49,023 nt of DNA from Planctomycetota bacterium (GTDB taxonomy: Bacteria > Planctomycetota > Phycisphaerae > Sedimentisphaerales > Anaerobacaceae), in NCBI GenBank assembly GCA_022563885.1, contig JADFMM010000012.1, forward strand, positions 1-49,023. The letters run 5' to 3'. Position numbers and translations under genes: made by a program. The notes below the pieces were generated by a model. It saw only the letters and a program-made list of their open reading frames with translations, made no database searches and was not told the DNA's origin. Below, one piece after another: positions 32,911-41,834 of this stretch. How positions within the stretch are numbered: the first letter of the stretch is position 1; every line of letters begins with the position of its first letter.

Positions 32911-33261
32911 ATGACAGACATTCGATGGGAACAACGATTTGAAAATCTCGACCGGGCCTTCAATCCACCGGAACAAGGCGTAGAACTCCATGCCCAGCAT
33001 GATCTGTCAGATCTGGAGAAAGAAGGGATTATCCAGCGATTCGAATACACCTTCGAATTAGCCTGGTAAACACTCAAGGACTATCTGGACTATACGGGTA
33101 TTGTTTTAGAACAAATAACCCCACGAGCCGTCATCAAGGCAGCCTTTAACGCCAAGATCATCGCAGACGGGCAAGCCTGGATCGACCTGTTGTCCCATAA
33201 GCATCCGCCCGCCAAGGAGCACATTGAAACTCACGGACGGGTGCTATTTCAACGACAATAG
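32911..33261 (+). pseudogene. Broken nucleotidyltransferase substrate-binding (HI0074/HepT-like) gene
   Basis: The frame reads TDIRWEQRFENLDRAF, SDLEKEGIIQRFEYTFELAW, then an in-frame TAA (33067-33069), and resumes TLKDYLDYTGIVLEQITPRAVIKAAFNAKIIADGQAWIDLL up to a TAG at 33259-33261. Intact relatives have Lys after the Trp, so one base change made the stop. The last part (SHKHPPAKEHIETH) no longer follows the family pattern, so the end is also damaged. In intact systems this protein pairs with a minimal nucleotidyltransferase, often as a HepT/MNT toxin-antitoxin pair. No partner gene is present here. A family C repeat starts four bases after the stop. Confidence 0.8.
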
Positions 33262-33264
33262 CCG

Positions 33265-33350
33265 AGGTTCTGTCTGCCAGATCGATCTGGCTTCCCCTCG
33301 GGTCCGGGCCTCAGGGTCGAAGACGAGCGGCTTATTTTCAGACAGAGCCT
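33265..33350. repeat. MITE-like element, family C, copy 2 (short)
   Basis: The ends are AGGTTCTGTCTG (33265-33276) and CAGACAGAGCCT (33339-33350), complementary at 11 of 12 positions. It shares ATCTGGCTTC near the left end and TTTT-AGACAGAGCC-like sequence at the right end with the copy at 22795-22954. Confidence 0.6.
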
Positions 33351-33401
33351 AGCGTGGACCACAACCGTGAGTCCCTTGGCAGTTAGGCAGAATGTGCTAA
33401 T

Positions 33402-33845
33402 ATGCTTAGTCACCTCGGAGCCTACGCTTCTGCGTTTGTCATGTTGGCAGCGATTGAACTCCCCTTCGCGCCGATATCATTGGCTCTTTCATACGCCGCA
33501 AGAAAGGCGCAGGGGCTGTACCCGACGGCCACTTTATTGCTGGATGCTGTCAAGATCGTGGCCGCCATGTTTATCGCAGTGTGGCTGATCCACCGAATCG
33601 GCCAAGAGCCCGCTTGGCTCATGTTCCTCATCCCCGGATACCTACGAGTGCACAAGGGGTTGATGCGGATCAGTCGAGCCATGGGCGGCCGAAGTCGTAT
33701 CAAGTCTGCATTCGAGCGCAGTGGAAAACCGGAATCTTACGATCAGGCCCAGGACATCAAACTGGAGTTGGCGCATCTCAAAGGAGACATCGTGGGATGG
33801 ATTGTGGGCGCCTGTCTGGTGCTACGAACGACGAATCTGCTGTAG
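33402..33845 (+). CDS. Hypothetical membrane protein
   Basis: This 147-residue protein has hydrophobic segments near residues 8-32, 44-65 and 70-82, then a basic region (RVHKGLMRISRAMGGRSRIK) and a final hydrophobic stretch near 130-140. No family is recognised. The ATG at 33402 opens the first membrane segment, but no clear ribosome binding site is seen. A methyltransferase-like membrane gene follows after 39 bases. Confidence 0.5.
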   Translation: MLSHLGAYASAFVMLAAIELPFAPISLALSYAARKAQGLYPTATLLLDAVKIVAAMFIAVWLIHRIGQEPAWLMFLIPGYLRVHKGLMRISRAMGGRSRIKSAFERSGKPESYDQAQDIKLELAHLKGDIVGWIVGACLVLRTTNLL

Positions 33846-33884
33846 CGCCAGATCGAGTTTTCTGACCGAGCCTTGTGAGGCACT

Positions 33885-34361
33885 ATGAATACCTATGACC
33901 GTCTCTTTGGAAGCGGACCGCGAGGCATTGGATTCAGTCTCGCGCTATTTGCACTGGCTTGGAGACTGGAATCCAGCCTGGGATGGCCCACAATCGTCGA
34001 TAGCGACGTCGTCCGCTGGACCGTTTTTACGGCGAGCATTATGGCCGCCGCCGCTCTCGCCGCATGGGCCTTCAAGTCTCTACCGACGGCCTCACGCGGC
34101 GTTATTTTGGTTACGAGTGGTCCCTACAAGTACATGCGACATCCCCTCTATGCCGCCCTGCTGTCCAGCTTCAACTGGGGACTGTCCGTCTTACTGAACA
34201 ACTGGATCTATCTTGCGTGGGCCGTCGCGCTCCATGGCGTGTGGCACTGGAACATTCAAAGCGAAGAGAAACAGATGAATCAGGCCTTTCCCGCGGAGTA
34301 TCCGGACTATTGCAGGACCACAGGGCGATTTTTCCCCAGGATACCGTTATCGGTCCCTTAG
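33885..34361 (+). CDS. Isoprenylcysteine/phospholipid methyltransferase-like membrane protein
   Basis: This 158-residue membrane protein has about four hydrophobic segments and the family signature LVTSGPYKYMRHPLYAALL, followed by SEEKQMNQAFPAEYPDYCRTTGRFFP. These are the SAM-binding and catalytic regions of the ICMT/PEMT fold. Members methylate isoprenylcysteines or lipids; the bacterial substrate is generally unknown. The protein is a little shorter than most relatives, which have 180-220 residues. It is followed by a 150-base gap containing a C-run and no gene. Confidence 0.82.
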   Translation: MNTYDRLFGSGPRGIGFSLALFALAWRLESSLGWPTIVDSDVVRWTVFTASIMAAAALAAWAFKSLPTASRGVILVTSGPYKYMRHPLYAALLSSFNWGLSVLLNNWIYLAWAVALHGVWHWNIQSEEKQMNQAFPAEYPDYCRTTGRFFPRIPLSVP

Positions 34362-34511
34362 CTCTATGACCTCTCATCTCGCACAGGTGACTCGTTCTCA
34401 CGCGATCGAATCCAATCTTCTCCGCGCAGCCCCCCCCACATCATGCTCGAAGAGGAGATGAGCGATGGCTGCAGGGAATTTTTATTCAGATGGAGGACAC
34501 CTCGTTTTTCC

Positions 34512-35207
34512 TCATCTCTCGAAATACCACATATCTTCGGTCATCTCGGCCGCGCCCACCCAGTCCACATGCCAATCGAGATAGAGACAGTTTGAGCCAG
34601 CGCGGTGACGGGCCCGAGCAACGCGTCGGCCGTCACCAATTCCTTGCGTATCGGAGTCGGGCAGGTGTGACGGTCGAAACACATCGCAGCGGGTCAAGTC
34701 TCTGTCCGTGGCTCTGGTGATAATCGTCCGCCAGGGTCCGTCTTCGTTGTCGGCCAAATAGATGGTCCGTGCCGGACTGTCGCAGTCCGTCAAAGGTGAC
34801 ATTCGGCTCCCCGCTCCGCCGACATTGCTGCCCCAACCGTTAATCACGTAGCAGAGGGTCTGTCGCCTGTCCGGATAGCTGGGACAACGAAAGGTGTCCA
34901 CAGTCCGGTAGTCGCCTCCCATATCCGTCTGAGACAGAAGTGGCATGAAAAGCTGAAACCAAGGCCGCACCCTCCCTCCCCACTCGGCTGACCTGGGAAT
35001 GTAATTTTCATAGACCGCTGCGTATAGATTGGCAGCGACCCCGATTTGCCTGAGATTGCTTTTGCACACGGCTCCCTTGGCCTGCTTTCGGACCCGTTGC
35101 AGGGCAGGCAGAAGTATGCCCATCAGAACAGCAATGATCGCAATCACGACCAGCAACTCAATCAGTGTGAAGCCCTTGGGCTTAGGCGGTAGGAGAAACC
35201 TAGACAT
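34512..35207 (-). CDS. Prepilin-type N-terminal methylation domain protein
   Basis: This 231-residue protein begins with a short basic leader and the prepilin peptidase site [20 protein letters not shown] (residues about 11-30); cleavage is expected between Gly and Phe, with methylation of Phe. The rest is a secreted domain with several Cys residues, ending [14 protein letters not shown], a variant of the planctomycete H-X9-DG type C-terminus. Such pseudopilin-like proteins are numerous in planctomycetes and mostly uncharacterised. The ATG at 35207 has GAGGTG upstream; a longer frame would need TTG at 35219. Confidence 0.88.
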   Translation of the reverse strand: MSRFLLPPKPKGFTLIELLVVIAIIAVLMGILLPALQRVRKQAKGAVCKSNLRQIGVAANLYAAVYENYIPRSAEWGGRVRPWFQLFMPLLSQTDMGGDYRTVDTFRCPSYPDRRQTLCYVINGWGSNVGGAGSRMSPLTDCDSPARTIYLADNEDGPWRTIITRATDRDLTRCDVFRPSHLPDSDTQGIGDGRRVARARHRAGSNCLYLDWHVDWVGAAEMTEDMWYFER

Positions 35208-35345
35208 GCAACACCTCAATGAACAACTAGATCACGCAACGGCCTTGCGTTCAATCCGTACCTCCAAGGTCGATTATACCACATTTCTTCAGTACAAGGA
35301 CGCGAACAAAGTATTGGTTGCCGAGGGTAAATCCAAAGCAACCAG

Positions 35346-35385
35346 GCATTGCGGAACTGCTCCCCTCGGTAGAATCCCGCAATGC
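35346..35385. other. Perfect 9-bp inverted repeat upstream of murG
   Basis: GCATTGCGG (35346-35354) pairs with CCGCAATGC (35377-35385) across 22 bases. It lies in the 280-base gap between the pilin-like gene and murG and could be a leader hairpin or operator. No gene was supported in this gap. Confidence 0.35.
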
Positions 35386-35487
35386 TCAGATTCAGAGGAT
35401 CTCGCCAATCTACAGAAACAATGCCCCTTGCTTTTAGAACGCTTTTGAAGCACACTCGCGGCTCGTAACATGACATGGGACGGTCCT

Positions 35488-36603
35488 ATGACAGAAAAAA
35501 CAGTAGTCTTCGCAGGCGGCGGCACGGGGGGACATCTCTATCCGGCGCTGGCGGTGGCCGAGAGACTCAGCGACATAGCACCGGAGATTACGATCCACTT
35601 CTTCTGTAGCGAACGGCCCATCGACGGGCAAATCTTATCCAAGACCTCTTTCGCATTCACCCCCCTGCCCGCCCAAGGGCTGACGCTGCGCCCCCATGAA
35701 CTCATCAAGGCGGTCCAATTCATCAAGACCTTCCGATCAAGCTATAGGCAAGTGCGGGCCTTTCTTGGCGACGCAAAGCAAGCGGTCGTGGTGGGTGTGG
35801 GAGGGTTCGTGGCGGGACCGGTCTGTTATGCGGCGCATCGGGCCCGCACACCCCTGGCCTTGATCAATGTCGATTGCGTGCCCGGCAAGGCCAACAAACT
35901 GGCTCGACGCTGGGCCCATGAGGTCTTCACCCAGTTTGAGGACACGACGGATGCCTTCAGCGGCTACCGGGCCCAGGTCCATGTCGTCGGATGCCCACTC
36001 CGCTCTGCCTTCGACAAGCCGGACCCTCAGCGGGCCAGGGACGATCTAAAACTCGATCCCCAGAAAAAAGTGGTGTTGGTGACAGGGGCATCCAGCGGCT
36101 GCCGCAGCATTAACGAGGCCCTCCATGCCCTATTGCCGAAATTCGATCCTTTCGCCAAGAGCTGGCAGATCGTCCACCTGACAGGCATAGCCCATTTCGA
36201 GGCGGCCAAGGCCGCTTATCAACGGACAGAGATCGCATACAAGGCGATCGACTACTACGAGCACATGCCCGACCTCTTGTGTTGTGCTCAGCTCCTGATC
36301 GGGCGCAGTGGCGCGGTGAGCGTGGCCGAGTATGCCGCGGCGGGAATACCCTCTATCTGCATACCCTATCCCCACCACAGAGACCGCCACCAGTATCTGA
36401 ACGCCGAGAAACTCGTCGAAGTGGGTGCCGCCGTCGTGGTCAACGATCTTCCCGACTTGAACGACCGAACGGCCCGGTTGTGGGGAGAACTCGAACCCCT
36501 GCTTAGCAATGAACAGAGGCGCATGGACATGTCCAATGCCTGTGACAGGTTCGCAAAGAAGGACGCCGCGGCCGAGATTGCGAGGCGTCTGCTGGAGATG
36601 TAG
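35488..36603 (+). CDS. murG: UDP-GlcNAc:lipid I N-acetylglucosaminyltransferase, divergent
   Basis: MurG adds GlcNAc to lipid I to make lipid II at the inner face of the cytoplasmic membrane. The protein has 371 residues from the ATG at 35488 (a start at 35470 is possible). It shows the N-terminal glycine loop AGGGTGGHLYPALAVA, VVGVGGFVAGP, a second loop region GASSGCRSINEAL and the UDP-GlcNAc block IGRSGAVSVAEYAAAGIP with DRHQYLNAEKLVEVGAAV. Some usual residues differ, for example NVDCVPGKANK in place of EQNxxPGxxNR. It stands outside any dcw cluster, which fits planctomycetes. A second, canonical murG elsewhere in the genome cannot be excluded. Confidence 0.85.
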   Translation: MTEKTVVFAGGGTGGHLYPALAVAERLSDIAPEITIHFFCSERPIDGQILSKTSFAFTPLPAQGLTLRPHELIKAVQFIKTFRSSYRQVRAFLGDAKQAVVVGVGGFVAGPVCYAAHRARTPLALINVDCVPGKANKLARRWAHEVFTQFEDTTDAFSGYRAQVHVVGCPLRSAFDKPDPQRARDDLKLDPQKKVVLVTGASSGCRSINEALHALLPKFDPFAKSWQIVHLTGIAHFEAAKAAYQRTEIAYKAIDYYEHMPDLLCCAQLLIGRSGAVSVAEYAAAGIPSICIPYPHHRDRHQYLNAEKLVEVGAAVVVNDLPDLNDRTARLWGELEPLLSNEQRRMDMSNACDRFAKKDAAAEIARRLLEM

Positions 36604-36776
36604 CGACTGAGCGCTCGTTTATTGGTGGTCGTGGTCTGCGTATCGCTTGTCGGTGTCGTAATCGATGTCCCTATTGAGTCTCTGTGATCGGTGTTAAGAA
36701 TTCAAGACGAATAATAGCTATACCTAAATCAAAAAATCAAAAGCCCTTATTTCCCCTACGGGTCGACTTGTTCTGA

Positions 36777-36847
36777 GAACCGTCCGGTGCGGACCCCCAC
36801 GCCGGGCCGGTGTGGGGTCCGGTGGAGAGATCCTCCGGGCTACCCGC
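36777..36847 (+). mobile_element. 3' end of a group II intron (domains V-VI), remnant
   Basis: GAACCGTCCGGTGCGGACCC, then GCCGG...GGTGTGGGG and a terminal stem CCGGTGGA/TCCTCCGG followed by CTACCC, closely follow the domain V-VI layout of bacterial group II introns. No reverse transcriptase sequence precedes it. The 36604-36965 stretch has no other gene, so this is a decayed fragment. Confidence 0.55.
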
Positions 36848-36965
36848 TTGTCTGCTATTGCGGAGACCTCAATCGCCAGTAAGTCTCCTGTTCATCACCC
36901 CACCGTCTTAGTGGAATCAGACCCGTCAATGGCCAGTCCGCCAAAGATTTCTCCTGTGAGGAAAA

Positions 36966-37253
36966 ATGACTTTGGCCTTGATCGCTCAAACAGCCATCCA
37001 TGGGCTACGAAACAGGCTCGGTAAACCCTATTGTAACGGGGATGCCAATCATCTTGCTAAATATCTCTTTTTTGCATTGGAAGGTGATGTTCGAGTCAAA
37101 AAGGATAGGATTGTTGTAACGTACTATAATGCTCCCACCAGGGAGCGACTAAAGGCTTGTTATATGGACTTGCCCAGAAAGCTTGAAAAAGAAAACATCG
37201 ACCCGCGGATTCCTTCGCTGTATAATTACAAGCTAGACTCCCGGTTCTACTGA
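36966..37253 (+). pseudogene. C-terminal fragment of a transposase
   Basis: These 95 codons read HGLRNRLGKPYCNGDANHLAKYLFFALEGDVRVKKD, IVVTYYNAP and DPRIPSLYNYKLDSRF. I recall this ending from the C-terminus of a transposase family common in environmental bacteria. The rest of the transposase is missing, and an in-frame stop lies just upstream of the ATG. Base composition is more AT-rich than the neighbours, which suggests foreign origin. It lies directly after the group II intron remnant. Confidence 0.6.
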
Positions 37254-37385
37254 GCCTCAGACAAATACAAGGTCAAATAAATAAGGGCTACAAAATCGCT
37301 GCAGAGGACGTGGTTTTATTGTCGTAATAATTCCACGAAAGTGTGACCTGCTTTTGAACCAGGGCCATAAAAAGCATCCTAAGCA

Positions 37386-37491
37386 ATCCGCGACGTAGAG
37401 TAGCTACGCCTGTGGTTTCGCTCAATCGGGCGCGACCCAACATGGGGCACACTTGGACCCCAAATTGTCGAACCTATTTCTTGACGATCCC
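37386..37491. repeat. Family A repeat, copy 1 (left-truncated)
   Basis: From ATCCGCGACGTA at 37386 to its end at 37491 it is nearly identical to the right part of the element at 41835-42014, including the right terminal repeat (TTGACGATCCC end). The left terminal repeat is missing. It and the preceding 37254-37385 stretch hold no gene. Confidence 0.75.
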
Positions 37492-37615
37492 TTGACATAT
37501 CCATAAGAAAAAAGAGAAAGATCTTCTAGGTTCTTGCTCTTGGCTGATTTAGAATGGCTTGGAGTTGACTTAGGCACCGGGCATGGGACTGTCCTGTTGA
37601 GGTAAGGAGAATGAC

Positions 37616-38389
37616 ATGAAGTCGACCCAGAGCGAAAACGGTTTTACCCTGATCGAACTCCTGGTGGTGATTGCGATCATAGCCATACTCATGAGCGTAT
37701 TGATGCCGGCCCTGAGTCGGGCCCGCGAGCAGGGCAAGCGGGCCGTATGCCTGAACAACGCCAAGACACTTGTCCTGGGCTGGATGATGTACTGCGACGA
37801 GCACGCGGGCAACATGCCCCAGGCCACGGCTCGGCCCCAGCGGGGATGGGTTCTGAATCCTTCAGGGAGTCGGCCCGTCGAGGCCCCCAGGGAGACACAG
37901 TTGGACGCCATCAAAGGCGGCGAGCTTTTCAAGTATGTCAACAACGTGAAGGTCTATCGCTGTCCAGTGGCCAAACGCCAGGAGATGCGCACCTACAGTT
38001 GCTCTCACGCCATGAACGGGAGTAGCTTTGACGGCGGACCGGTCCTCAAGAATCGCTACAAAATCAAGAATCCGGGCCTACGCATGGTTTTTCTGGACGA
38101 CTACGGAGAGGACTGGGATGCGGCCTGGGCCGTGCCTTGGAGCTCACACTCCTGGTGGAATCCCATTCCCGCCCGTCACGGTGCAGGTACGAGCATGGCC
38201 TTTGCCGACGGTCATTCAGAGTGGTGGGGCTGGAAAGATCCAAGCACTATTGAGCTGATGGCCAAATGGGATTGGGGCGATCGCGGGGACAACCTCCGTG
38301 CCATTGGGCAGGCAGATAATCTTGATCTGGTTCGGATACAAAAGGCCGTATGGGGCAGCCTGGGCTATGAGACAAGTGTGGTGCCATAG
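37616..38389 (+). CDS. Prepilin-type N-terminal domain protein with H-X9-DG motif
   Basis: This 257-residue protein has the prepilin cleavage and methylation site [19 protein letters not shown] at residues 8-26. The body is a predicted secreted domain with two Cys pairs, and the C-terminal motif [18 protein letters not shown] has the exact H-X9-DG spacing typical of planctomycete and lentisphaeral pseudopilin-like proteins. The gene precedes the DUF1549/DUF1553 gene by 13 bases and is probably co-transcribed with it. In these phyla such genes sit next to sulfatase and cytochrome-like genes; their function is unproven. The ATG is preceded by GGTAAGGAG. Confidence 0.92.
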   Translation: MKSTQSENGFTLIELLVVIAIIAILMSVLMPALSRAREQGKRAVCLNNAKTLVLGWMMYCDEHAGNMPQATARPQRGWVLNPSGSRPVEAPRETQLDAIKGGELFKYVNNVKVYRCPVAKRQEMRTYSCSHAMNGSSFDGGPVLKNRYKIKNPGLRMVFLDDYGEDWDAAWAVPWSSHSWWNPIPARHGAGTSMAFADGHSEWWGWKDPSTIELMAKWDWGDRGDNLRAIGQADNLDLVRIQKAVWGSLGYETSVVP

Positions 38390-38402
38390 AGATGAAGACA
38401 AC

Positions 38403-40328
38403 ATGAAGTTGATCTGCTGGTTGAATCTATGGGTGGTGGCGGTTCCATTGGCGTGGGGGGCTGAGGTTGACTTCGTGCACGATGTGGCTCCGGTCTTGAA
38501 GAAACATTGTGTTGAGTGTCATGGGGGGGATAAATCGGAGGGTGGATTCTCCATGAACACACGGGCGTCGCTGCTCGATGCCGAGGCGGCGGTGCCGGGG
38601 AAATCGGGGAAATCGGAGATGATCCTGCGGTTGCGGTCGGACGATCCGGACGAGCAAATGCCGCCGCCGAAGAAGGACCGGTTGTCGGGGAAGGAGATTG
38701 CCGTCCTCGAGCGGTGGATTGATAGCGGGCTGGAATGGGAGCCCGGCTTTTCCTTTTCCTCTGGTGGATATGAGCCACCGTTAAAACCGCGCCGCCCCGA
38801 GTTACCGCCGGTTGTGGATGGCCGTGAGAACGCCGTTGATCGCATCCTGGACGCCTATTTGAAGGGTGAGAAACTTCGATTTCCGACTCCGGTATCGGAC
38901 CGGGAATTTGCCCGGCGTTTGTATCTCGACGTGATTGGCCTGCCGCCCCCGCCCGAGGAGTTGACGGCTTTTCTGGGTAAGAAGGGTGGCGAGCGGAGAG
39001 GGCGGTTGGTGAAGCAGGTGCTGAGTCGTGATCAGGCCTACGCGGAACACTGGATGACGTTCTGGAACGATCTGCTGAGGAATGCTTATTCGGGAACCGG
39101 GTTCATTGATGGAGGGCGGAAGCAGATCACGGGCTGGCTTTACCAGTCGTTGATGGAGAACAAATCGTTTGATCAATTCACTTCCCAGTTGATTTCACCT
39201 ACGGGGGATTCAGAGGGGTTCATTAGGGGAATCAAGTGGCGAGGTGATGTCAATGCCAGCCAATCGCGCGCGCTTCAATTTGCCCAGGGCGTTTCCCAGG
39301 TGTTTCTGGGGATCAACATGAAGTGTGCGTCATGCCACGACAGTTTTATCGATCGCTGGACATTGAAGGAGGCGTATGGATTGGCGTCGATCGTTTCGAA
39401 GAAGGAACTCGAGTTGACGCGTTGCGACAAGCCGACGGGCGCGAAGGCGGCGGTGGGATGGATCTTTCCGGAACTGGGCAACGTCGATCCGGCGGCGGAT
39501 CAGCCGGAGCGCTTGCGGCAACTGGCAGCTTTGATGACCCACCAGGACAATGGCCGGTTTACGCGCACGATTGTGAACCGATTGTGGCGGCAGTTGATGG
39601 GGCGGGGGATTGTCCATCCGGTTGATGCGATGCATACCCGGCCCTGGAGCGAAGATCTGCTGGATTACCTGGCCTGTTACCTGGTGGATCAGAAGTACGA
39701 CTTGAAGAAGGTGATGGAGTTGATCCTGACGTCGGACGCGTATCGGGGACGAGGAACGAAGTTGACGCAGAGGCCGGACGATTATAGGTTCGAGGGGCCG
39801 CTGATGAGACGGATGACGGCCGAACAGTTTCTTGATGCGATCTGGTCCATCACCGGCACATGGCCCAAGCCGGACTCCCGGGCCTTCAAGAAGGATGGCC
39901 GGCAACAGGGAGGGCAACTGGAGGCGGTGTTGAAAGCGCACGGTGAGAATGCCGAGTGGGGGGATCGTCCGGTGCGGGCCGTGTTCACACCCTTGAACGG
40001 GTTGCAGGCCAGCCTGGGGCGGCCGAACCGAGAGCAGGTGGTGACGGAGCGTCCGGATTTGATGACCACGCTGGAAGCGATCCATTTGGCCAATGGCCCG
40101 ACCCTGGCCGGGACGCTGGCTGCGGCAGGAACGAATTTGCTGGAGCAATGGAAAGGCAAACCGGGTGAGATGATTGATTGGCTGTTCCTTTCGGCGTTGT
40201 CGCGCGAGCCGACACGTCGCGAACGGGAGGCGTTGACGGAGTTGACAGGGGCGGAACCGACCCGGGAGACGGTTGAAGATTTGCTCTGGGCGGTCTTTAT
40301 GCTGCCCGAGTTTCAGTATGTGAACTGA
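38403..40328 (+). CDS. Secreted cytochrome-c-like DUF1549/DUF1553 protein, short form
   Basis: This 641-residue protein begins with a signal peptide (residues 1-19). A planctomycete-type cytochrome c domain follows, with heme motif CVECH and a distal MPPPKK methionine region. DUF1549 comes next (EFARRLYLDVIGLPPPPEEL), with a second CxxCH in MKCASCHDSF, then DUF1553 (TRTIVNRLWRQLMGRGIVHPVD). Two heme-binding motifs suggest electron transfer, presumably to an extracytoplasmic oxidative step in polymer breakdown; the exact role of the family is not established. The DUF1501 gene follows after 27 bases, the usual pairing. The start at 38403 gives the signal peptide; the longer frame overlaps the pilin-like gene. 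Confidence 0.9.
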   Translation: MKLICWLNLWVVAVPLAWGAEVDFVHDVAPVLKKHCVECHGGDKSEGGFSMNTRASLLDAEAAVPGKSGKSEMILRLRSDDPDEQMPPPKKDRLSGKEIAVLERWIDSGLEWEPGFSFSSGGYEPPLKPRRPELPPVVDGRENAVDRILDAYLKGEKLRFPTPVSDREFARRLYLDVIGLPPPPEELTAFLGKKGGERRGRLVKQVLSRDQAYAEHWMTFWNDLLRNAYSGTGFIDGGRKQITGWLYQSLMENKSFDQFTSQLISPTGDSEGFIRGIKWRGDVNASQSRALQFAQGVSQVFLGINMKCASCHDSFIDRWTLKEAYGLASIVSKKELELTRCDKPTGAKAAVGWIFPELGNVDPAADQPERLRQLAALMTHQDNGRFTRTIVNRLWRQLMGRGIVHPVDAMHTRPWSEDLLDYLACYLVDQKYDLKKVMELILTSDAYRGRGTKLTQRPDDYRFEGPLMRRMTAEQFLDAIWSITGTWPKPDSRAFKKDGRQQGGQLEAVLKAHGENAEWGDRPVRAVFTPLNGLQASLGRPNREQVVTERPDLMTTLEAIHLANGPTLAGTLAAAGTNLLEQWKGKPGEMIDWLFLSALSREPTRREREALTELTGAEPTRETVEDLLWAVFMLPEFQYVN

Positions 40329-40355
40329 CCGGATGTTCCGGCTGAGAATGTTGAG

Positions 40356-41804
40356 ATGAAGACGATGAACGATTTGATGATTGGCGGCGGGCAGTCCCGC
40401 CGGGATTTCCTGAAAGCACTGATTGCGGCCAGCGCGGCGGCGATGGCCGGTTCGGAGCCCCGCTTGATGGGTGCGGAGGGGGTGGTGCAGCCCAAGCCGA
40501 CGGCGGACGCCTGCATCCTGCTCTGGATGGGAGGGGGTATGGCGGGGCCGGACACCCTGGATCCGAAACGTTACATTCCTTTCGAGGTCGGCACGGAGGT
40601 GGAGAAGATCATCAGCACCTTCCCGGCGATTGACACGGCGGTGGATGACATCAAGATTGCCGAGGGTCTGGAAAAGATCGCGGCGGTCATGGATCGGGCC
40701 ACTTTGATCCGGTCGCATGTTCAGCCGGACCTGGGGCATATTCTGCACAGCCGCCATCAGTATCATTGGCACACCGGTTACGTGCCGCCAGTGACGGTTG
40801 CGGCGCCGCACATTGGGGCCTGGATGGCTCGATTGTTAGGGCCTCGCAATCCGGTGATACCACCGTTCATCAATGTTGGACAGAAGATCGAGGGCAATGG
40901 TGAATCGGAAGAGCTGAAGGCATTCACGACGGCGGGTTTCCTCGGGAGTGAGTATGGACCGTTCAATTTGCCTTACCCCGAGAAAGCCGCCGAGGCTGTG
41001 CGTCCGCCGCAAGGGATGACGGCGGAGCGGTTTAGTCGCCGTTATGCCGCTCTGAAGACTCTGCTCAAGCATTCTCCGCGGGGAGAATACTTGAGCGATT
41101 ATCACCAGGAATCGATGCTTCGAGCGGCTGATAATGCGCATCGACTTTTGGCCTCGAAGGACAAGGCCGCGTTTGACCTGGCCTTGGAGCCGAAGGAGAA
41201 CCGGGAGCGGTATGACACGGGGCGGTTTGGCAAAGGCTGTCTCCTGGCGCGGCGACTGGTGGAGGCAGGCGCGCGCTTTGTCGAGGTGACGACCGAATAC
41301 ATTCCGTTCGTGCATTGGGATACGCATGAGAGTGGACATACGACAGTCAAGCGCTTGCATGGCGAAATCGATGGGCCCGTCGCGCAGTTGATCCTGGATC
41401 TTGAGGAGCGTGGGCTGTTGGATCGCACCCTGGTGGTGCTGGCCAGTGAATTCAGCCGTGACATGATAATCGAGGGTGTTCCGGGCAGCAATGCCAGGGA
41501 TCAAGCGACGGCGAAAACAGATGTGGTGAAGGAGATGAAACATTACGGGTTGCACCGTCATTTCACGGGTGGGTCGTCCGTGCTGATGTTTGGCGGCGGG
41601 GTGAAGAAGGGTTTCCTCTACGGTGAGACGGCACCGGAACGTCCCTGCATTGCGACGAAAAACCCGGTGAGTGTCAGTGATCTTCACGCGACGATTTTTC
41701 AGGCCATGGGAATCAGTCCCAAGACCAGTCTCGAGGTGGAGCGGCGTCCCTTCTATGTGACCAAGGACGGGCAGGGTAAGCCGGTGCGGGAACTATTTGG
41801 GTGA
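40356..41804 (+). CDS. DUF1501 family secreted protein, Tat substrate
   Basis: This 482-residue protein has a twin-arginine signal (QSRRDFLKALIAASAAAMAG, residues 14-33) and a DUF1501 body with an alkaline-phosphatase-like fold. Recognisable parts are LWMGGGMAGPDTLDPK, GCLLARRLVEAGARFVEV, WDTHESGH, LVVLASEFSRD and LMFGGGVKKGFLYGET. The family is related to sulfatases and phosphatases, but no substrate is known. It is always found with DUF1553 proteins and is probably a partner of the product of 38403-40328. Several metal-binding Asp and His candidates are present. A family A repeat lies just downstream. Confidence 0.9.
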   Translation: MKTMNDLMIGGGQSRRDFLKALIAASAAAMAGSEPRLMGAEGVVQPKPTADACILLWMGGGMAGPDTLDPKRYIPFEVGTEVEKIISTFPAIDTAVDDIKIAEGLEKIAAVMDRATLIRSHVQPDLGHILHSRHQYHWHTGYVPPVTVAAPHIGAWMARLLGPRNPVIPPFINVGQKIEGNGESEELKAFTTAGFLGSEYGPFNLPYPEKAAEAVRPPQGMTAERFSRRYAALKTLLKHSPRGEYLSDYHQESMLRAADNAHRLLASKDKAAFDLALEPKENRERYDTGRFGKGCLLARRLVEAGARFVEVTTEYIPFVHWDTHESGHTTVKRLHGEIDGPVAQLILDLEERGLLDRTLVVLASEFSRDMIIEGVPGSNARDQATAKTDVVKEMKHYGLHRHFTGGSSVLMFGGGVKKGFLYGETAPERPCIATKNPVSVSDLHATIFQAMGISPKTSLEVERRPFYVTKDGQGKPVRELFG

Positions 41805-41834
41805 CCCGTACGACGGGTCATGAGAGTGCGATAA

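Noticed and set aside
35216-35476. 86-codon minus-strand frame upstream of the pilin-like gene
   Set aside because: It has no recognisable motifs, overlaps the inverted repeat at 35346-35385, and has no ribosome binding site.
39330-40811. Long open frame (493 codons) on the minus strand
   Set aside because: It is antisense to the DUF1549/DUF1553 and DUF1501 genes, which have clear motifs. The translation is Arg, His and Pro rich without recognisable motifs, as expected for a shadow frame in GC-rich DNA.
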